Positions 48,614 through 59,300 of a stretch of 64,000 nt of DNA are shown piece after piece. Position 1 is the stretch's first letter, and every line of letters begins with the position of its first letter. The DNA is from F23-B02 sp963629425 (GTDB taxonomy: Bacteria; Bacillota; Clostridia; Oscillospirales; Oscillospiraceae): the NCBI GenBank assembly GCA_963629425.1, contig CAVGIU010000001.1, positions 6,461 through 70,460 of the forward strand, written 5' to 3'. Position numbers and translations under genes: made by a program. Below the pieces are notes generated by a model. It saw nothing but the letters and a program-made list of their open reading frames with translations, did no database searches and was not told where the DNA came from.

Positions 48614-51600
48614 CGGTCTCGCCTCCCTCCAGTACGCTCCACACCTTCGTCGCCGGAAGATGGGGCGTTATTCTCATGCTCTCGCCGTTTTCACCGTCGC
48701 GGAAGCGGCAGGCGTCGAAATAGTCGCAGTTTATGCAGGCCGTTTCCTGCTGCCCGGCGTAGTATGGGTCGGCCGCGATGCTGCCGCTCCTGAGCTCGGC
48801 GGCCATATCACACAGCGTTTTGTCGATATGCCTTGCCAAGACCCCGAGCCGCTCGGCCGAGACGAGCGCGTCGCCGTCGGCGCCCGATTTTTTGAACGTT
48901 ACCGGTATATATCGCGGCGTGTCCGAATGCTCCATCGCGGCGAGGACCTCGGGGGAATTTAGTATCAGCCCGCTGCGGCGCAGCTCCGTGCCGCGCTTTT
49001 TGCTAAGCTCCTCGTCACTCAAATCAAAGTCGCTTTTTGTCGTTTCGTCGCGCGCCGGAACGTACAGGACTCCGGCCGGGACGATCTCGTGTCCGTACAG
49101 CGCCTGCCCGTTTTCTCCCAGCGAGAACAGGTACAGCAGCATCTGAAGATTCATGCCGTAAAGCACGTCCGAAAGCTCGAACTTTTTGCGTCCGGTTTTG
49201 TAGTCGACAACGCGCAGATAGAGCTTCCCCTCGTGCAGCCAGCCGTCGACGCGGTCGGCAATGCCGGTCAGGACGAGCTTATCCTCGCCCTCGCCGAGTT
49301 CAAGCGGCGGGAGCGACGGCGTGCGCGCAAAGTCGAGCTCGAAGGAAAGAGGCTCGAAATCGCTGCGGCGCAGCTCGTCGGCAAGATCGAGAACTATCTG
49401 ATACACGCTGCTTATAAGGCGGCGGAAAAGGTATTCGAAGCGCTTGCTCTTGTCGCGAAAATCGTTCAGCTCACGCTTTATGTATTCGGAAACGTATTTG
49501 TCGCACAGTGCGCGCACCGTCTCGTCGCCGATACTTTTATAGCCGCCCATGGCTGTCGCTTCGCGCGTGACCTGCTCGAGAATGCGGTGCATGAAGGTGC
49601 CGAGCTCGGGAGCCGCGAAGCCCGCGGGCTCGTGCGGCTTTGCCCTGAGCGCGTACTGCATGAAGTAAGCAAAGCGGCAGGAGGCAAATTTGTCGATCCT
49701 TGACGCGGAAAGGCGCAGCTTTTCGCCGTACAGCGCCCTTACCGATGCCCGCGACAGGCGGCCTCGGCTGAGGCTTGCCGCGCGCTCAAGTGAGCGCAGC
49801 CTCTCCGGCTCTGTCTCGGCAAAATATTCCGCCGCGCTCGCTGCTGCCGTGCCGCCGCCGTGCAGCGACTGCGCCGCAAGCTCCAGCGCGGGAGCGCGCG
49901 CCGAAAGACGCGCAGTGTCGATATCAAAGGGCACAGTGTCAACATCGAACATTGCCTTTGCCCTGTTCACGACGAAGGCCGGGCGCTGAGCATTTCCGCC
50001 CGCGCCGCTGAGCGCATAGCAGAAGGTAAGACTGTCCGACGGCAGGGTCAGGCAGTTATAAACCGTTGAAAATGCGCGCCAAAGCTCGCTGTCGCCCGTT
50101 CCGCCGAGGTCAATGTCCAGTTCAAGAAGCCGCTTCCGCTCATCGGAGGAGAAAACGCCCCCGTCGGTGTCCGTTCCGGGAATGCGCTCGTCCGTCGCGC
50201 CGAGGACGATGAGATGCTTTATGTTGCGCCGTCTCATGCGGTCCATTTCGCCTGCTGTGACACAGTCGAGCGAAACGGGAATCGTGCCTATATCGTAGCG
50301 TGAGAGCATCAGCGCAAAGAGTCTGCCGAAGTATTCGGCATCAGCCTGAGTATCGCCGAGGATGGCTGCGCACTGCTCGAGCGCCACGACCGTTATGTCC
50401 CAAAGTCGGGCGCATTCGCTCGCCTCGGCGGCTCGACCGGCAGCTTCAAGTTCCTCGGCTCGCGCCTGCAATTTTTCTGCAAGGCCGAGCTCGTCAAAAA
50501 GCGCGGCGAGCGACCGAGCCTGCTCTGTCGCGGTCGAGGCGGCATCTGTGCGCTCGGCAAAGCGCATGAGCGGCGCTCTCGCTGTCTCGCGCAGTAAATT
50601 TATGTGCTCGAGTACCTGAGTCGAGTACTCGTCGAATTCTTTTCCGTAGCCGTAGGGATGCAGCGTCCAGGGTTCGGGTCTCGTCCAGGCCGAGCCGTGT
50701 AACTGCCATGTGAAAACGTAGCTTTCAAGCTCATCGCATTCGTCGATGCTAAGCCCGCCGAAGCCCGTGCGCAGATACTCGAACACGTCGTCGGCCTCCC
50801 AGCCGCCGAATATGATCTCGTATGCCGCCGAGATGAGCGAGGGCAGAGGCTTTGAGAGCATGTCGGCCTTGCGTGCGGTGTAGACCGGTGCGCCGTAGCG
50901 TGAAAACGCAGACTCGAGCAGCAGACGGTAATCATCGAAGCCTTTGGCGCACACGGCGATATCGCGCCAGCGGCAGCCGCAGTCACGCACGAGGCGCAGT
51001 GCCTCGGATGCGGCAAGCTCGCACTCGGCGTTCATGTCGGGCACGGTGATTATTTTGATGCAGCCGTCGGGGTCTGTTTTCTCAACGGCGCGGTAGCTGA
51101 ACATGTTTTCCGCAAAATCGGAGAGAGGGCGGCGCTTCGTGCTCTCGCCCTTCCGGCGCGTTTTTTCGGTCTCAATGCCGTTGTCCGCGGCAAAGCGCAG
51201 AAGCGATGAGGCCGTTATCCTGCCCAGGGCAAACACCTCGCTGCCGCCGTCGAGCTCATCGCAGCTCAGGCACACGGTGAGATGCGCGCCGGAGAGCATT
51301 ATCGCTTCGAGAACGTGCCGCTCCTGCGCGGTGAAATCGGTGAAGCCGTCGACAAAAACGCGCGTGCCTGCGCCTATAGACGAGCGCTCTATCTGCTCTG
51401 CCAGCACGCTCAACCGGTCTGCGGGGTCGGCTCTGCCGTTTGCTACGACGCCGTCGTAGGCCTCCAGTATCAATCCGAGGTCGTGAAGCTTATCGCCCAG
51501 CGCGCCCTCGCAGCCGTCGGACGCCGCGAGCAGCTGCTCGCTTGTTACGCAGGCGCTTTTGAGCTCGTCGACGGCGCCCAGAAGCATCGTCTGAAGTTCG

Positions 51601-51938
51601 GCCTTGTGCCGCGCCGCGCCGTAAACACGCAGTCGGGAGTACAGGCCGTCGGCTGCCAGCGCCATGCACAGGAGCCTGCCGCCCTTGTCGAGGTACTCCG
51701 CCGCCGTGCCGCCGCATTCGGCGCTCACCTCGCGGGCAAGTCCCGTGAACGACAGCACCTCTGCGTACAGCGACAGGCCGTCGCCGCACACGCTGCACAG
51801 CTCGCGCTCGGCCTCATGACTGTACTGCTCCGGAACGAGCAGTATGCAGCGGCAGCCTGCGCCTGCGCTGCGTCGTATCTCGTCCATGACCGCCGCGCTT
51901 TTGCCCGTACCGGCCGCGCCGTAGAGTATTCTGAGCAT
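48600..51938 (-). CDS. addB: ATP-dependent nuclease subunit AddB
   Basis: The ATG at 51938 is preceded by AAGGCGGTG; the in-frame extension to 52073 enters a repeat copy and is rejected. The 1112-residue protein opens MLRILYGAAGTGKSAAVMDEI (Walker A GAAGTGKS), has the AddB nuclease motif VDGWLHEGKLYLRVVDYKTGRKKFE and ends with the Fe-S cysteines CINCDYFDACRF. AddB supplies Chi recognition and the second nuclease of the AddAB break-repair complex. It lies directly before addA. Confidence 0.94.
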   Translation of the reverse strand: MLRILYGAAGTGKSAAVMDEIRRSAGAGCRCILLVPEQYSHEAERELCSVCGDGLSLYAEVLSFTGLAREVSAECGGTAAEYLDKGGRLLCMALAADGLYSRLRVYGAARHKAELQTMLLGAVDELKSACVTSEQLLAASDGCEGALGDKLHDLGLILEAYDGVVANGRADPADRLSVLAEQIERSSIGAGTRVFVDGFTDFTAQERHVLEAIMLSGAHLTVCLSCDELDGGSEVFALGRITASSLLRFAADNGIETEKTRRKGESTKRRPLSDFAENMFSYRAVEKTDPDGCIKIITVPDMNAECELAASEALRLVRDCGCRWRDIAVCAKGFDDYRLLLESAFSRYGAPVYTARKADMLSKPLPSLISAAYEIIFGGWEADDVFEYLRTGFGGLSIDECDELESYVFTWQLHGSAWTRPEPWTLHPYGYGKEFDEYSTQVLEHINLLRETARAPLMRFAERTDAASTATEQARSLAALFDELGLAEKLQARAEELEAAGRAAEASECARLWDITVVALEQCAAILGDTQADAEYFGRLFALMLSRYDIGTIPVSLDCVTAGEMDRMRRRNIKHLIVLGATDERIPGTDTDGGVFSSDERKRLLELDIDLGGTGDSELWRAFSTVYNCLTLPSDSLTFCYALSGAGGNAQRPAFVVNRAKAMFDVDTVPFDIDTARLSARAPALELAAQSLHGGGTAAASAAEYFAETEPERLRSLERAASLSRGRLSRASVRALYGEKLRLSASRIDKFASCRFAYFMQYALRAKPHEPAGFAAPELGTFMHRILEQVTREATAMGGYKSIGDETVRALCDKYVSEYIKRELNDFRDKSKRFEYLFRRLISSVYQIVLDLADELRRSDFEPLSFELDFARTPSLPPLELGEGEDKLVLTGIADRVDGWLHEGKLYLRVVDYKTGRKKFELSDVLYGMNLQMLLYLFSLGENGQALYGHEIVPAGVLYVPARDETTKSDFDLSDEELSKKRGTELRRSGLILNSPEVLAAMEHSDTPRYIPVTFKKSGADGDALVSAERLGVLARHIDKTLCDMAAELRSGSIAADPYYAGQQETACINCDYFDACRFRDGENGESMRITPHLPATKVWSVLEGGETDGEV

Positions 51939-52007
51939 TCCTTCACCGCCTTGATCGTGATAGTAATACTTTATTATACCAATCCGCGCCTGAGAGGTCA
52001 ACTGCGG

Positions 52008-52205
52008 TCGGTAGCGGATAGCCGGTGGTGAATTCCACCTCATCCGTCGGCTTCGCCGACACCTTCCCCTCAAGGGGAAGGCAAGGTGCGACGCAAATTT
52101 TCAACGTACTCACGAGAAGCGACAGCGTCACGGTTTTGTCGGCACCTTCGATACCGAGCTACTGCAAAAAACGTATCCGCAGCTGCCTCAATGCGCCTCT
52201 AAAAA
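52008..52205. repeat. Intergenic mosaic repeat, copy 9
   Basis: GGTAGCGGATAGCCGGTGGTG leads into the CACCTCATCC...CCTTCCCCTCAAGGGGAAGGC module (52036-52084). It continues with GGTTTTGTCGGCACCTTCGA, TACCGAGCTACTGC and ATGCGCCTCTAAAAAAA. Most of the gap upstream of addB is filled by it. Confidence 0.8.
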
Positions 52206-52213
52206 AACGAAAA

Positions 52214-52235
52214 AAGCTCGCCGTATGGCGAGCTT
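52214..52235 (-). terminator. Intrinsic terminator of rpmB
   Basis: AAGCTCGCC and GGCGAGCTT form a 9-bp stem. On the minus strand it is followed by TTTT, CG and a second T run that belongs to the repeat end. Confidence 0.8.
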
Positions 52236-52256
52236 GTTTCGGGTAATATCAGGTTA

Positions 52257-52445
52257 TTACACAGCGCGGGTGACCTTGCCGCTGCGCAGGCAGCGAGTGC
52301 ATGCGTAAACGTGCTTGGGACTTCCGTCCACGATCGCCTTGACGCGCTTCACATTGGGCTTCCAAGTACGGTTGGAACGCCTGTGGGAGTGAGACACCTG
52401 AATGCCAAAGGCAACGCCCTTGTCGCAAAACTGACATTTTGCCAT
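52257..52445 (-). CDS. rpmB: Ribosomal protein L28
   Basis: The ATG at 52445 follows GGAGGTGC by 8 bases. The 62-residue protein opens MAKCQFCDKGVAFGIQVSHSHRRSNRTWKPN and has a second Cys pair CTRCLRSGKV, so it is the zinc-type L28 of the large ribosomal subunit. It is a monocistronic gene with its own terminator. Confidence 0.96.
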   Translation of the reverse strand: MAKCQFCDKGVAFGIQVSHSHRRSNRTWKPNVKRVKAIVDGSPKHVYACTRCLRSGKVTRAV

Positions 52446-52558
52446 AAGTTGAAGCACCTCCTTGCTTGTGTTTAGCTTTCTGTTTTTGCAGACAGCTTAT
52501 TAATAATAACAGAAGGAGCCTGTAATTGCAAGAAAAATTTTCGGATTATTAAAAATCG

Positions 52559-52587
52559 TTGCAAAATAATGCATTAGAGGTTAATAT
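52559..52587 (+). promoter_or_regulatory. Sigma-A promoter of the hprK operon
   Basis: TTGCAA (52559-52564) and TAATAT (52582-52587) are separated by 17 bases, 34 bases ahead of the hprK ATG. Confidence 0.6.
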
Positions 52588-52621
52588 TAAATATAGAAAT
52601 AATATTGTAAGGAGCACCGCA

Positions 52622-53560
52622 ATGGCAAGTAAATATTCTGTCCTGCTGCGCACCGTAGCCGAGGAGCACGGCCTTGAGCCGCTGCACACCTCGGTCGACT
52701 ACGCAACGCGCCTGTTAACGGTCGCGGACGTGAACCGTCCGGCGCTTCAGCTTGCCGGATTTTATAACTACTTCGATCCGAAAAGACTTCAGATACTCGG
52801 CCGAGTCGAGAGCACATATCTCGAGCTCAAGACAGCTGCCGAGCGCCGCAGCTGCTTTGAGGAGCTCATGCGCTATGATATATCGGCGCTGGTGATCTGC
52901 CACGGCGCGTCCGCCTTCCCCGAATGTCTCGAGATGGCCGAAAAATACGACCGCAACGTGTTCGTGACGCCCGAGGACACCTCCGATTTCATGGCCGACG
53001 TCATAAGCTCGCTGCACACACATCTCGCTCCGCGAACGACGATGCACGGTGTGCTCGTCGAGGTACACGGCGAGGGTGTACTGCTCACGGGCGACTCCGG
53101 CATCGGCAAGAGCGAAACGGCACTCGAGCTCATAAAGCGCGGGCATAAGCTCATCGCCGACGACGCTGTCGATATCCGCCGCATAGGCCGCCACAGGCTT
53201 GTCGGAACCGCGCCGGAGCTTATTCGCTATTACATGGAGCTGCGCGGCATCGGCGTTGTCGATGTGCGACATCTGTACGGTGTGGGTGCAGTCAAGCCCG
53301 AGGGAGATATCGACCTCGTGGTGAATCTTGAGGCCTGGGACGATCAGAAGGCCTACGACCGCCTGGGTCTCATAAGCGAGACGCAGGATATCCTCGGCGT
53401 GACGGTGCCGAGCGTGACGATCCCGGTGCGTCCGGGCAGAAACCTGGCCGTCATACTGGAGCTCGCCTCGATGAACAACCGTCAGAAGAAAATGGGCTAT
53501 AACGCCGCCGAGACGCTTGCGTCGAACGTAGATTACGCCGTAGACAACGGCATAGTATAA
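52622..53560 (+). CDS. hprK: HPr kinase/phosphorylase
   Basis: The ATG at 52622 follows AAGGAG by 8 bases. The 312-residue protein has the Walker A motif GDSGIGKSE (about 159-167), ADDAVDIRRIG, the HprK signature MELRGIGVVDVRHLYGVGAV and the C-terminal capping helix. It phosphorylates and dephosphorylates Ser46 of HPr and so controls carbon catabolite repression. It heads the operon hprK-murB-rapZ-whiA-dnaE. Confidence 0.95.
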   Translation: MASKYSVLLRTVAEEHGLEPLHTSVDYATRLLTVADVNRPALQLAGFYNYFDPKRLQILGRVESTYLELKTAAERRSCFEELMRYDISALVICHGASAFPECLEMAEKYDRNVFVTPEDTSDFMADVISSLHTHLAPRTTMHGVLVEVHGEGVLLTGDSGIGKSETALELIKRGHKLIADDAVDIRRIGRHRLVGTAPELIRYYMELRGIGVVDVRHLYGVGAVKPEGDIDLVVNLEAWDDQKAYDRLGLISETQDILGVTVPSVTIPVRPGRNLAVILELASMNNRQKKMGYNAAETLASNVDYAVDNGIV

Positions 53561-53569
53561 GGAGAAGCC

Positions 53570-54610
53570 ATGGAAGGTCTTGAAAAAGCTTTAGAACAGA
53601 TAAAGGAGAACATGCCGAAGCTCGATTTGAGAGAGAACGAGTCCATGCGCGAGCACTGCTCGTTCAAGGTCGGAGGCTCGGTGCGCGCTTTTGCTGTGCC
53701 GCGCGATCTCTTTGAGATGTCAAAGGTCATGTTCTATCTGCATATGAACGGCGTTTCGCCGCTGACTCTCGGCAAGTGCACCAACGTCATCATCCCCGAG
53801 GAGGGGCTTGATATCTGCGTCATCAGCACCGAGAACCTGCGCAAGCTGCGCCCGGGCGAAACGGAGAACACCGTATACGCCGAGGCCGGCGTATCACTGG
53901 CAAAGCTCGCGCAGTTTGCGCGCGATAACGGGCTTTCGGGCCTGGAGTTTGCAAGCGGCATCCCCGGCTCCGTGGGCGGCGGCGTTCTGATGAATGCGGG
54001 CGCTTACGGCGGCGAGATGAAGGACGTTATCGAGTCCGTCGTCGTGTATTACATTCCGACGCAGACGCTGACCGAGGTGAAGGCCGAAGACTGCGGATTT
54101 GAGTATCGCCGCAGCGGCTTTGAAAAAGTCAACTGCGCTATCATGGGTGCCGTGTTCAAATTAACGCCCGACGAGCCCGAGGCCATCGGCGCGAGAATGA
54201 AGGAAATGAACGAAAAGCGCACCGCGAGCCAGCCGCTCGACATGCCCTCGGCCGGAAGCGCGTTCAAGCGCCCCGTCGGCGGCTACGCCGCGGCGCTTAT
54301 CGACCGGTGCGGTCTCAAGGGCTACACCGTGGGCGGTGCACAGATAAGCACGAAACACGCGGGCTTTGCGGTGAACACCGGCAGCGCGACATATGACGAC
54401 GTCGTTGAGCTTCTCGACCACGTCCGCCGCGAGGTCTACGACAAGACGCAGATCACCCTTGAGCCGGAGATACGCATTTATCCCAAGGGCATGCTGCTGG
54501 TCGACAACTGGCGCGAGAAAAAGCAGTCGATAATCGACGAGATGCTCGAGCAGACGAAGCAGAAGGCGGCGGAGACCTCCGCCGAGCAGACGGACGTCGA
54601 CCCGAGCTGA
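53570..54610 (+). CDS. murB: UDP-N-acetylmuramate dehydrogenase MurB
   Basis: The 346-residue FAD enzyme reduces UDP-GlcNAc-enolpyruvate in peptidoglycan synthesis. Visible motifs are LTLGKCTNVII in the FAD domain, ASGIPGSVGGGVLMNAGAYGGEM, SAGSAFKRPVGGYAAALID with the proton-donor Ser (SAGSAF), and ISTKHAGFAVN near the end. It is the short Gram-positive (type II) form. The usual end is followed by about 40 extra residues rich in Lys, Glu and Gln (REKKQSIIDEMLEQTKQKAA), an unusual helical tail. GGAG precedes the ATG. Confidence 0.94.
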   Translation: MEGLEKALEQIKENMPKLDLRENESMREHCSFKVGGSVRAFAVPRDLFEMSKVMFYLHMNGVSPLTLGKCTNVIIPEEGLDICVISTENLRKLRPGETENTVYAEAGVSLAKLAQFARDNGLSGLEFASGIPGSVGGGVLMNAGAYGGEMKDVIESVVVYYIPTQTLTEVKAEDCGFEYRRSGFEKVNCAIMGAVFKLTPDEPEAIGARMKEMNEKRTASQPLDMPSAGSAFKRPVGGYAAALIDRCGLKGYTVGGAQISTKHAGFAVNTGSATYDDVVELLDHVRREVYDKTQITLEPEIRIYPKGMLLVDNWREKKQSIIDEMLEQTKQKAAETSAEQTDVDPS

Positions 54611-54622
54611 CGGAGAGAACAT

Positions 54623-55483
54623 ATGGAGTTTCTTATCATAACCGGTCTGTCCGGCGGCGGCAAAAGCCAGGCCGCGGACATCATAGAGGACCTTGACTAT
54701 TACTGCGTGGATAACATGCCCGTTGCGCTTATCCCGAAGTTTGCCGAACTGTGCGCGGCGACAAAGGGGCGCTATGAAAAGGTCGCACTCGTGACCGATA
54801 TCCGCGAAAAAAACGGGATAAAGGACATTTTCAGCACGCTTGAAACCCTGCGCGAGATGGACTTCGGCTATAAAATTCTGTTCATGGAGGCAAAGCCCTC
54901 GGTCATCGTAAAGCGCTATAAGGAGTCGCGCCGCCCGCACCCGCTGGCGGCGAAAAGCGGCGGCTCGATAGAGGACGCGATACTCAAGGAAACAGAGCAG
55001 CTGCGCCCGATACGCGATATCGCCGATTATATCATCGACACCTCGCATCTGACCCTCGGTCAGCTGCATAATGAGCTGTATACCTATTTTTCCGACTCCG
55101 CGACGGGACGCGCCATCATGGTAAACGTCGTGTCCTTCGGCTTCAAATACGGCATGCCGCTCGATGCCGACCTCGTGTTCGACGTGAGATTTCTGCCGAA
55201 TCCCTTTTACGTTGAGGAGCTAAAGCTTTTAAGCGGCCTTGACGCGCCGGTCAGGGACTATGTTTTCAGCTTCGAGCAGTCGAACATTTTCATGGACAAG
55301 CTCACCGACATGATAGAGTACCTGCTGCCGCTGTACATCGAGGAGGGCAAATACAGTCTGACCATCGCCATCGGCTGCACGGGCGGGCGGCACCGCAGTG
55401 TGGCCGTTGCCTCTGCGCTTGCCGGGCATTTGAAGTGCTTCGGCGTACCGGTCGTGAGCATTAACCGCGACATGAATAAGTAA
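54623..55483 (+). CDS. rapZ: RNase adapter / nucleotide-binding protein RapZ (YvcJ)
   Basis: The 286-residue protein has the P-loop GLSGGGKSQA (8-17), the DNMP and LVTDIRE segments, and the RapZ C-terminal domain SLTIAIGCTGGRHRSVAVASAL. In Gram-positives (YvcJ) it binds and hydrolyses nucleotides and affects competence; in enterobacteria it targets GlmZ RNA. The usual yvcK gene between rapZ and whiA is missing: whiA starts directly after the stop codon. Confidence 0.93.
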   Translation: MEFLIITGLSGGGKSQAADIIEDLDYYCVDNMPVALIPKFAELCAATKGRYEKVALVTDIREKNGIKDIFSTLETLREMDFGYKILFMEAKPSVIVKRYKESRRPHPLAAKSGGSIEDAILKETEQLRPIRDIADYIIDTSHLTLGQLHNELYTYFSDSATGRAIMVNVVSFGFKYGMPLDADLVFDVRFLPNPFYVEELKLLSGLDAPVRDYVFSFEQSNIFMDKLTDMIEYLLPLYIEEGKYSLTIAIGCTGGRHRSVAVASALAGHLKCFGVPVVSINRDMNK

Positions 55484-56386
55484 ATGGAAAAAACCTTCGC
55501 TCAAAAAGTTAAAACAGAGCTTTGTCAGCCTCGGGTCGAGCGCAAATGCTGCGCCGTCGCCGAGGCCTACGGCGTTTTGCTGTACGCGCACAGTTTCTCG
55601 GCAAAGGAGATACGCATAACGACGGCAAGCGATGAGTTTGCCGCGAGGCTTCCGCACCTCATGCGCCGTGCCTTCGGCATTGATTTTGATGAGCCCGAGA
55701 GCGCGCGCGGCGTGAAGCATTGCTTCCGCGTGGAAGACCCCGCAAAGCTGCGGGCGGTGTTTGACGTTGTAGGAAACGACATGAAAAGCCCCTCGCTGCA
55801 CATAAACTTCGGCGTTATCGAGGAGCCCTGCTGCAAGGCCTCGTTCATTCGCGGGGCGTTTCTCGCGGGCGGCTCCGTTACCGACCCCGCGAAGCGCTAT
55901 CATCTCGAGCTTGCCACGACGCATCACAGCGTAAGCCGCGAAACCTACTCGGTGCTGCTCGAAATGGGTTTTTCGCCCAAGGAGGCGCAGCGCAAGGGCG
56001 ACTATCTTCTGTACTTCAAAAAAAGCGAGCATATCGAGGATCTGCTCACGACCATCGGCGCGCCGGTCGCGGCGATGGACATTATGTCCGCCAAGGTTGA
56101 AAAGGACATGAAAAACAGCATAAACCGCAAGGTGAACTGCGATTCTGCCAATGCCGATAAGGTCGTTGAGGCCGCGGCAAAGCAAATGGAGGCCATAAAG
56201 CGCATAGATAAGCTCTACGGGCTCGATTCGCTGCCGGATAAGCTCCAGCAGGCCGCTCTCCTGCGCTACGCAAACCCCGAGGCGAGCCTTGCGGATCTTT
56301 CGACGCTATCGTATCCGCCGGTATCAAAAAGCTGCCTGAGCCACAGGCTCAAAAAGCTTTTGACATACTCGCCGGAGGAGGAATAA
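55484..56386 (+). CDS. whiA: DNA-binding protein WhiA
   Basis: The 300-residue protein has an N-terminal LAGLIDADG homing-endonuclease-like fold without catalytic residues (RGAFLAGGSVTDPAKRYHLELAT in the middle) and a C-terminal HTH (NPEASLADLSTLSYPPVSKSCLSHRLKKL). WhiA affects cell division and chromosome segregation in Firmicutes. It begins immediately after the rapZ stop and is followed by dnaE 4 bp later. Confidence 0.93.
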   Translation: MEKTFAQKVKTELCQPRVERKCCAVAEAYGVLLYAHSFSAKEIRITTASDEFAARLPHLMRRAFGIDFDEPESARGVKHCFRVEDPAKLRAVFDVVGNDMKSPSLHINFGVIEEPCCKASFIRGAFLAGGSVTDPAKRYHLELATTHHSVSRETYSVLLEMGFSPKEAQRKGDYLLYFKKSEHIEDLLTTIGAPVAAMDIMSAKVEKDMKNSINRKVNCDSANADKVVEAAAKQMEAIKRIDKLYGLDSLPDKLQQAALLRYANPEASLADLSTLSYPPVSKSCLSHRLKKLLTYSPEEE

Positions 56387-56390
56387 CAAC

Positions 56391-59300
56391 ATGAGCTTTG
56401 TTCACCTGCATGTTCATACGGAATATTCGCTGCTCGACGGTGACTGCCGCATCGAGCCTCTCATAGAGCGCGCAAAGCAGCTCGGCCAAACCGCGCTTGC
56501 CATCACCGACCACGGCGTCATGTACGGCGCCGTCGCCTTTTATAAGGCCTGCTGCGCGGCGGGGATAAAGCCCATCATCGGCTGCGAGGTCTATGTCGCG
56601 CCGCGAACGCGCTTTGACCGCGAGCACGGCATTGATTCGGAGTATACGCACCTTATCCTCCTGTGCAAAAACGAAGAGGGCTATAAAAATCTCTGCTACC
56701 TCGTGTCCATGGCATTCACCGAAGGCTTTTACGGCAAGCCGCGCATCGACTGGGCGCTGCTGCACGAGCACTCGAAGGGGCTTATCTGCCTTTCCGGCTG
56801 CGTCGCGGGCGCTATCCCGCGCATGATAAACGCCGGAAACTACGAGGGCGCGAAGAAAAAAGCGATCGAGCTACGCGAGCTGTTCGGTAAGGACGGCTTT
56901 TATCTTGAAATTCAGGATCACGGACTGGATGCCGAAAAACGCGCGGCGGAGGGACTGCTCAAGATTCACCGCGAGACGGGTATACCGCTGGCGGTGACGA
57001 ACGACGCGCATTATGTCGAAAAATCGGACGCTTACTATCAGGACGTGCTCATGTGCGTGCAGATGCAGAAGACCATCTCCGATCCCTCGCGCATGAAGTT
57101 TGAGACAAACGAGTTCTACCTCAAGGACGAGGCCGAGATGCGCTCCCTGTTCCCCGAATACCCCGAAGCTGCCGACAACACGGTGAAGATCGCCGAAATG
57201 TGCAGCTACGATTTCGAGTTCGGCAAATACAAGCTGCCGCGCTTTAAGCTCCCCGAGGGCGAGAGCGACAGCTTTGAATATCTGCAAAAGCTCTGCAATG
57301 AAGGGCTACGCCGCCGCTATCCCAACGACGACGGAAGCGTCAGAAAGCAGCTCGACTATGAGCTTCAGATGATAAAAAAGATGGGCTTTGTCGACTATTT
57401 CCTCATCGTCTCGGACTTCATCGCCTACGCCAAGGGACAGAAGATCCCCGTCGGCCCGGGACGCGGCTCGGCGGCGGGAAGCGTCGTTTCGTATACGCTC
57501 AACATCACCGACGTCGACCCCATCAAATACAGCCTTTATTTTGAGCGATTTCTTAATCCCGAGCGCGTGAGCATGCCGGATATCGACATCGACTTCTGTG
57601 TAAACCGCCGCGGTGAGGTCATCGACTACGTCAACCGCAAATACGGCAATGACCACGTCGCGCAGATAGTCACCTTCGGCACGATGGCCGCTCGCGCTGC
57701 CGTGCGCGACGTTGCGCGAGTTCTGGATATCGGCTACGGCGAGGCCGATGCCGTCGCAAAGGCCATACCAATGGGGCCGAATATGACGATAAAGGAGGCC
57801 TTGCGCGTCTCGAAGCCTCTGCGCGATATGTACGAGAGCGACGAAATGCTCCGCAGGCTCATCGATGTTGCGCAGGCGCTCGAGGGCATGCCGCGCCACG
57901 CGAGCATGCACGCGGCCGGCGTCGTCATAACCGATAAGCCCGTTTACGAATATGTGCCTCTGTCGAAAAACGACGAATCGGTCGTCACGCAGTATCAGAT
58001 GACGACGCTTGAGGAGCTGGGACTTCTCAAGATGGATTTCCTCGGTCTGCGAAACCTCACGGTTCTGGAGGACGCGGCAAAGCTCGTTCGGCTCACCGAG
58101 CCTGATTTCGCGGTCGAGACCATACCCGACGGTGACGAGGAAGTGTTCAAAATGCTCTCCGAGGGGCACACAAGCGGTGTGTTCCAGCTCGAAAGCACGG
58201 GCATGACCGGTGTGTGCACCGGCCTCAAGCCCAAGAGCATTGAGGATATCACCGCAGTCATAGCCCTGTATCGCCCCGGCCCGATGGACAGCATCCCGCG
58301 CTTTATCGAGTGCTCGGCGCACCCGGATAAGATAAGCTACAAGCACCCCCTGCTCCGCCCGATACTCGAGGTCACCTACGGCTGCATCGTCTATCAGGAG
58401 CAGGTGATTGAAATTTTCCGCCGCCTCGCGGGTTTTTCGCTCGGCCAGGCGGACATGATCCGCCGCGCGATGAGCAAGAAAAAGCACAAGGTCATCGACG
58501 CAGAGCGCGTGGCCTTCGTCCATGGCGACGCAGAGCGCGGCATCGACGGCGCGGTCAGGCGCGGCATACCCGAGGCGACGGCAAACAGCATCTACGACGA
58601 GATTCTCGACTTTGCCTCCTATGCCTTCAATAAGGCACATGCGGTGAGCTACGCCATCGTGTCCTACCGCACGGCGTACATGAAGCGGCACTATCCGCGC
58701 CAGTACATGGCGGCGCTTTTGTCCTCGGTGCTCGATAACAGCCCGAAGATAGCCGAGTACATCGCCGAGTGCCGCGAGATGGGCATAAAGCTCCTGCCGC
58801 CGGACGTGAACGAGTCCTATGCCGACTTTTCCGTCAGCGGAAACGATATCCGCTTCGGCCTCGTCGCCATAAAAAGCATCGGACGCGGATTTATAAACGA
58901 GCTCATCACCCGCCGCGAGGAGGACGGCCCGTTCCGCAGCCTTGAGGATTTCTGCCGCCGCATGGCGGGAAAGGAGCTCAACCGCCGCGCCGTGGAAAAC
59001 CTCATCCGCGCCGGAGCCTTCGACAGCACGGGCTTCAAGCGCAAGGCACTGCTGCGAGTTGCGGGCGTCATGATAGACGGCATCCAGCAGGAGAGCCGCA
59101 ACAACGTCGAGGGACAGCTGAACCTCTTCGGCGAGCCCGATTTTGAGGAGGCCGGAGCGATCAGCATCAAGATCCCCGAGGTCGAGGAGTACACGAGAGC
59201 CGAGCTCCTTGCCATGGAAAAGGAGACTGCCGGTCTGTACCTGAGCGGCCACCCCATGGACGAGTACCGAACTGCCGTGCGCCGCGCCGGCATCGTGCCC

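Noticed and set aside
48600..52073. Longer 1157-residue start for addB
   Set aside because: The first 45 residues are encoded in repeat-derived sequence and are Arg-rich; the canonical AddB start motif begins at 51938.
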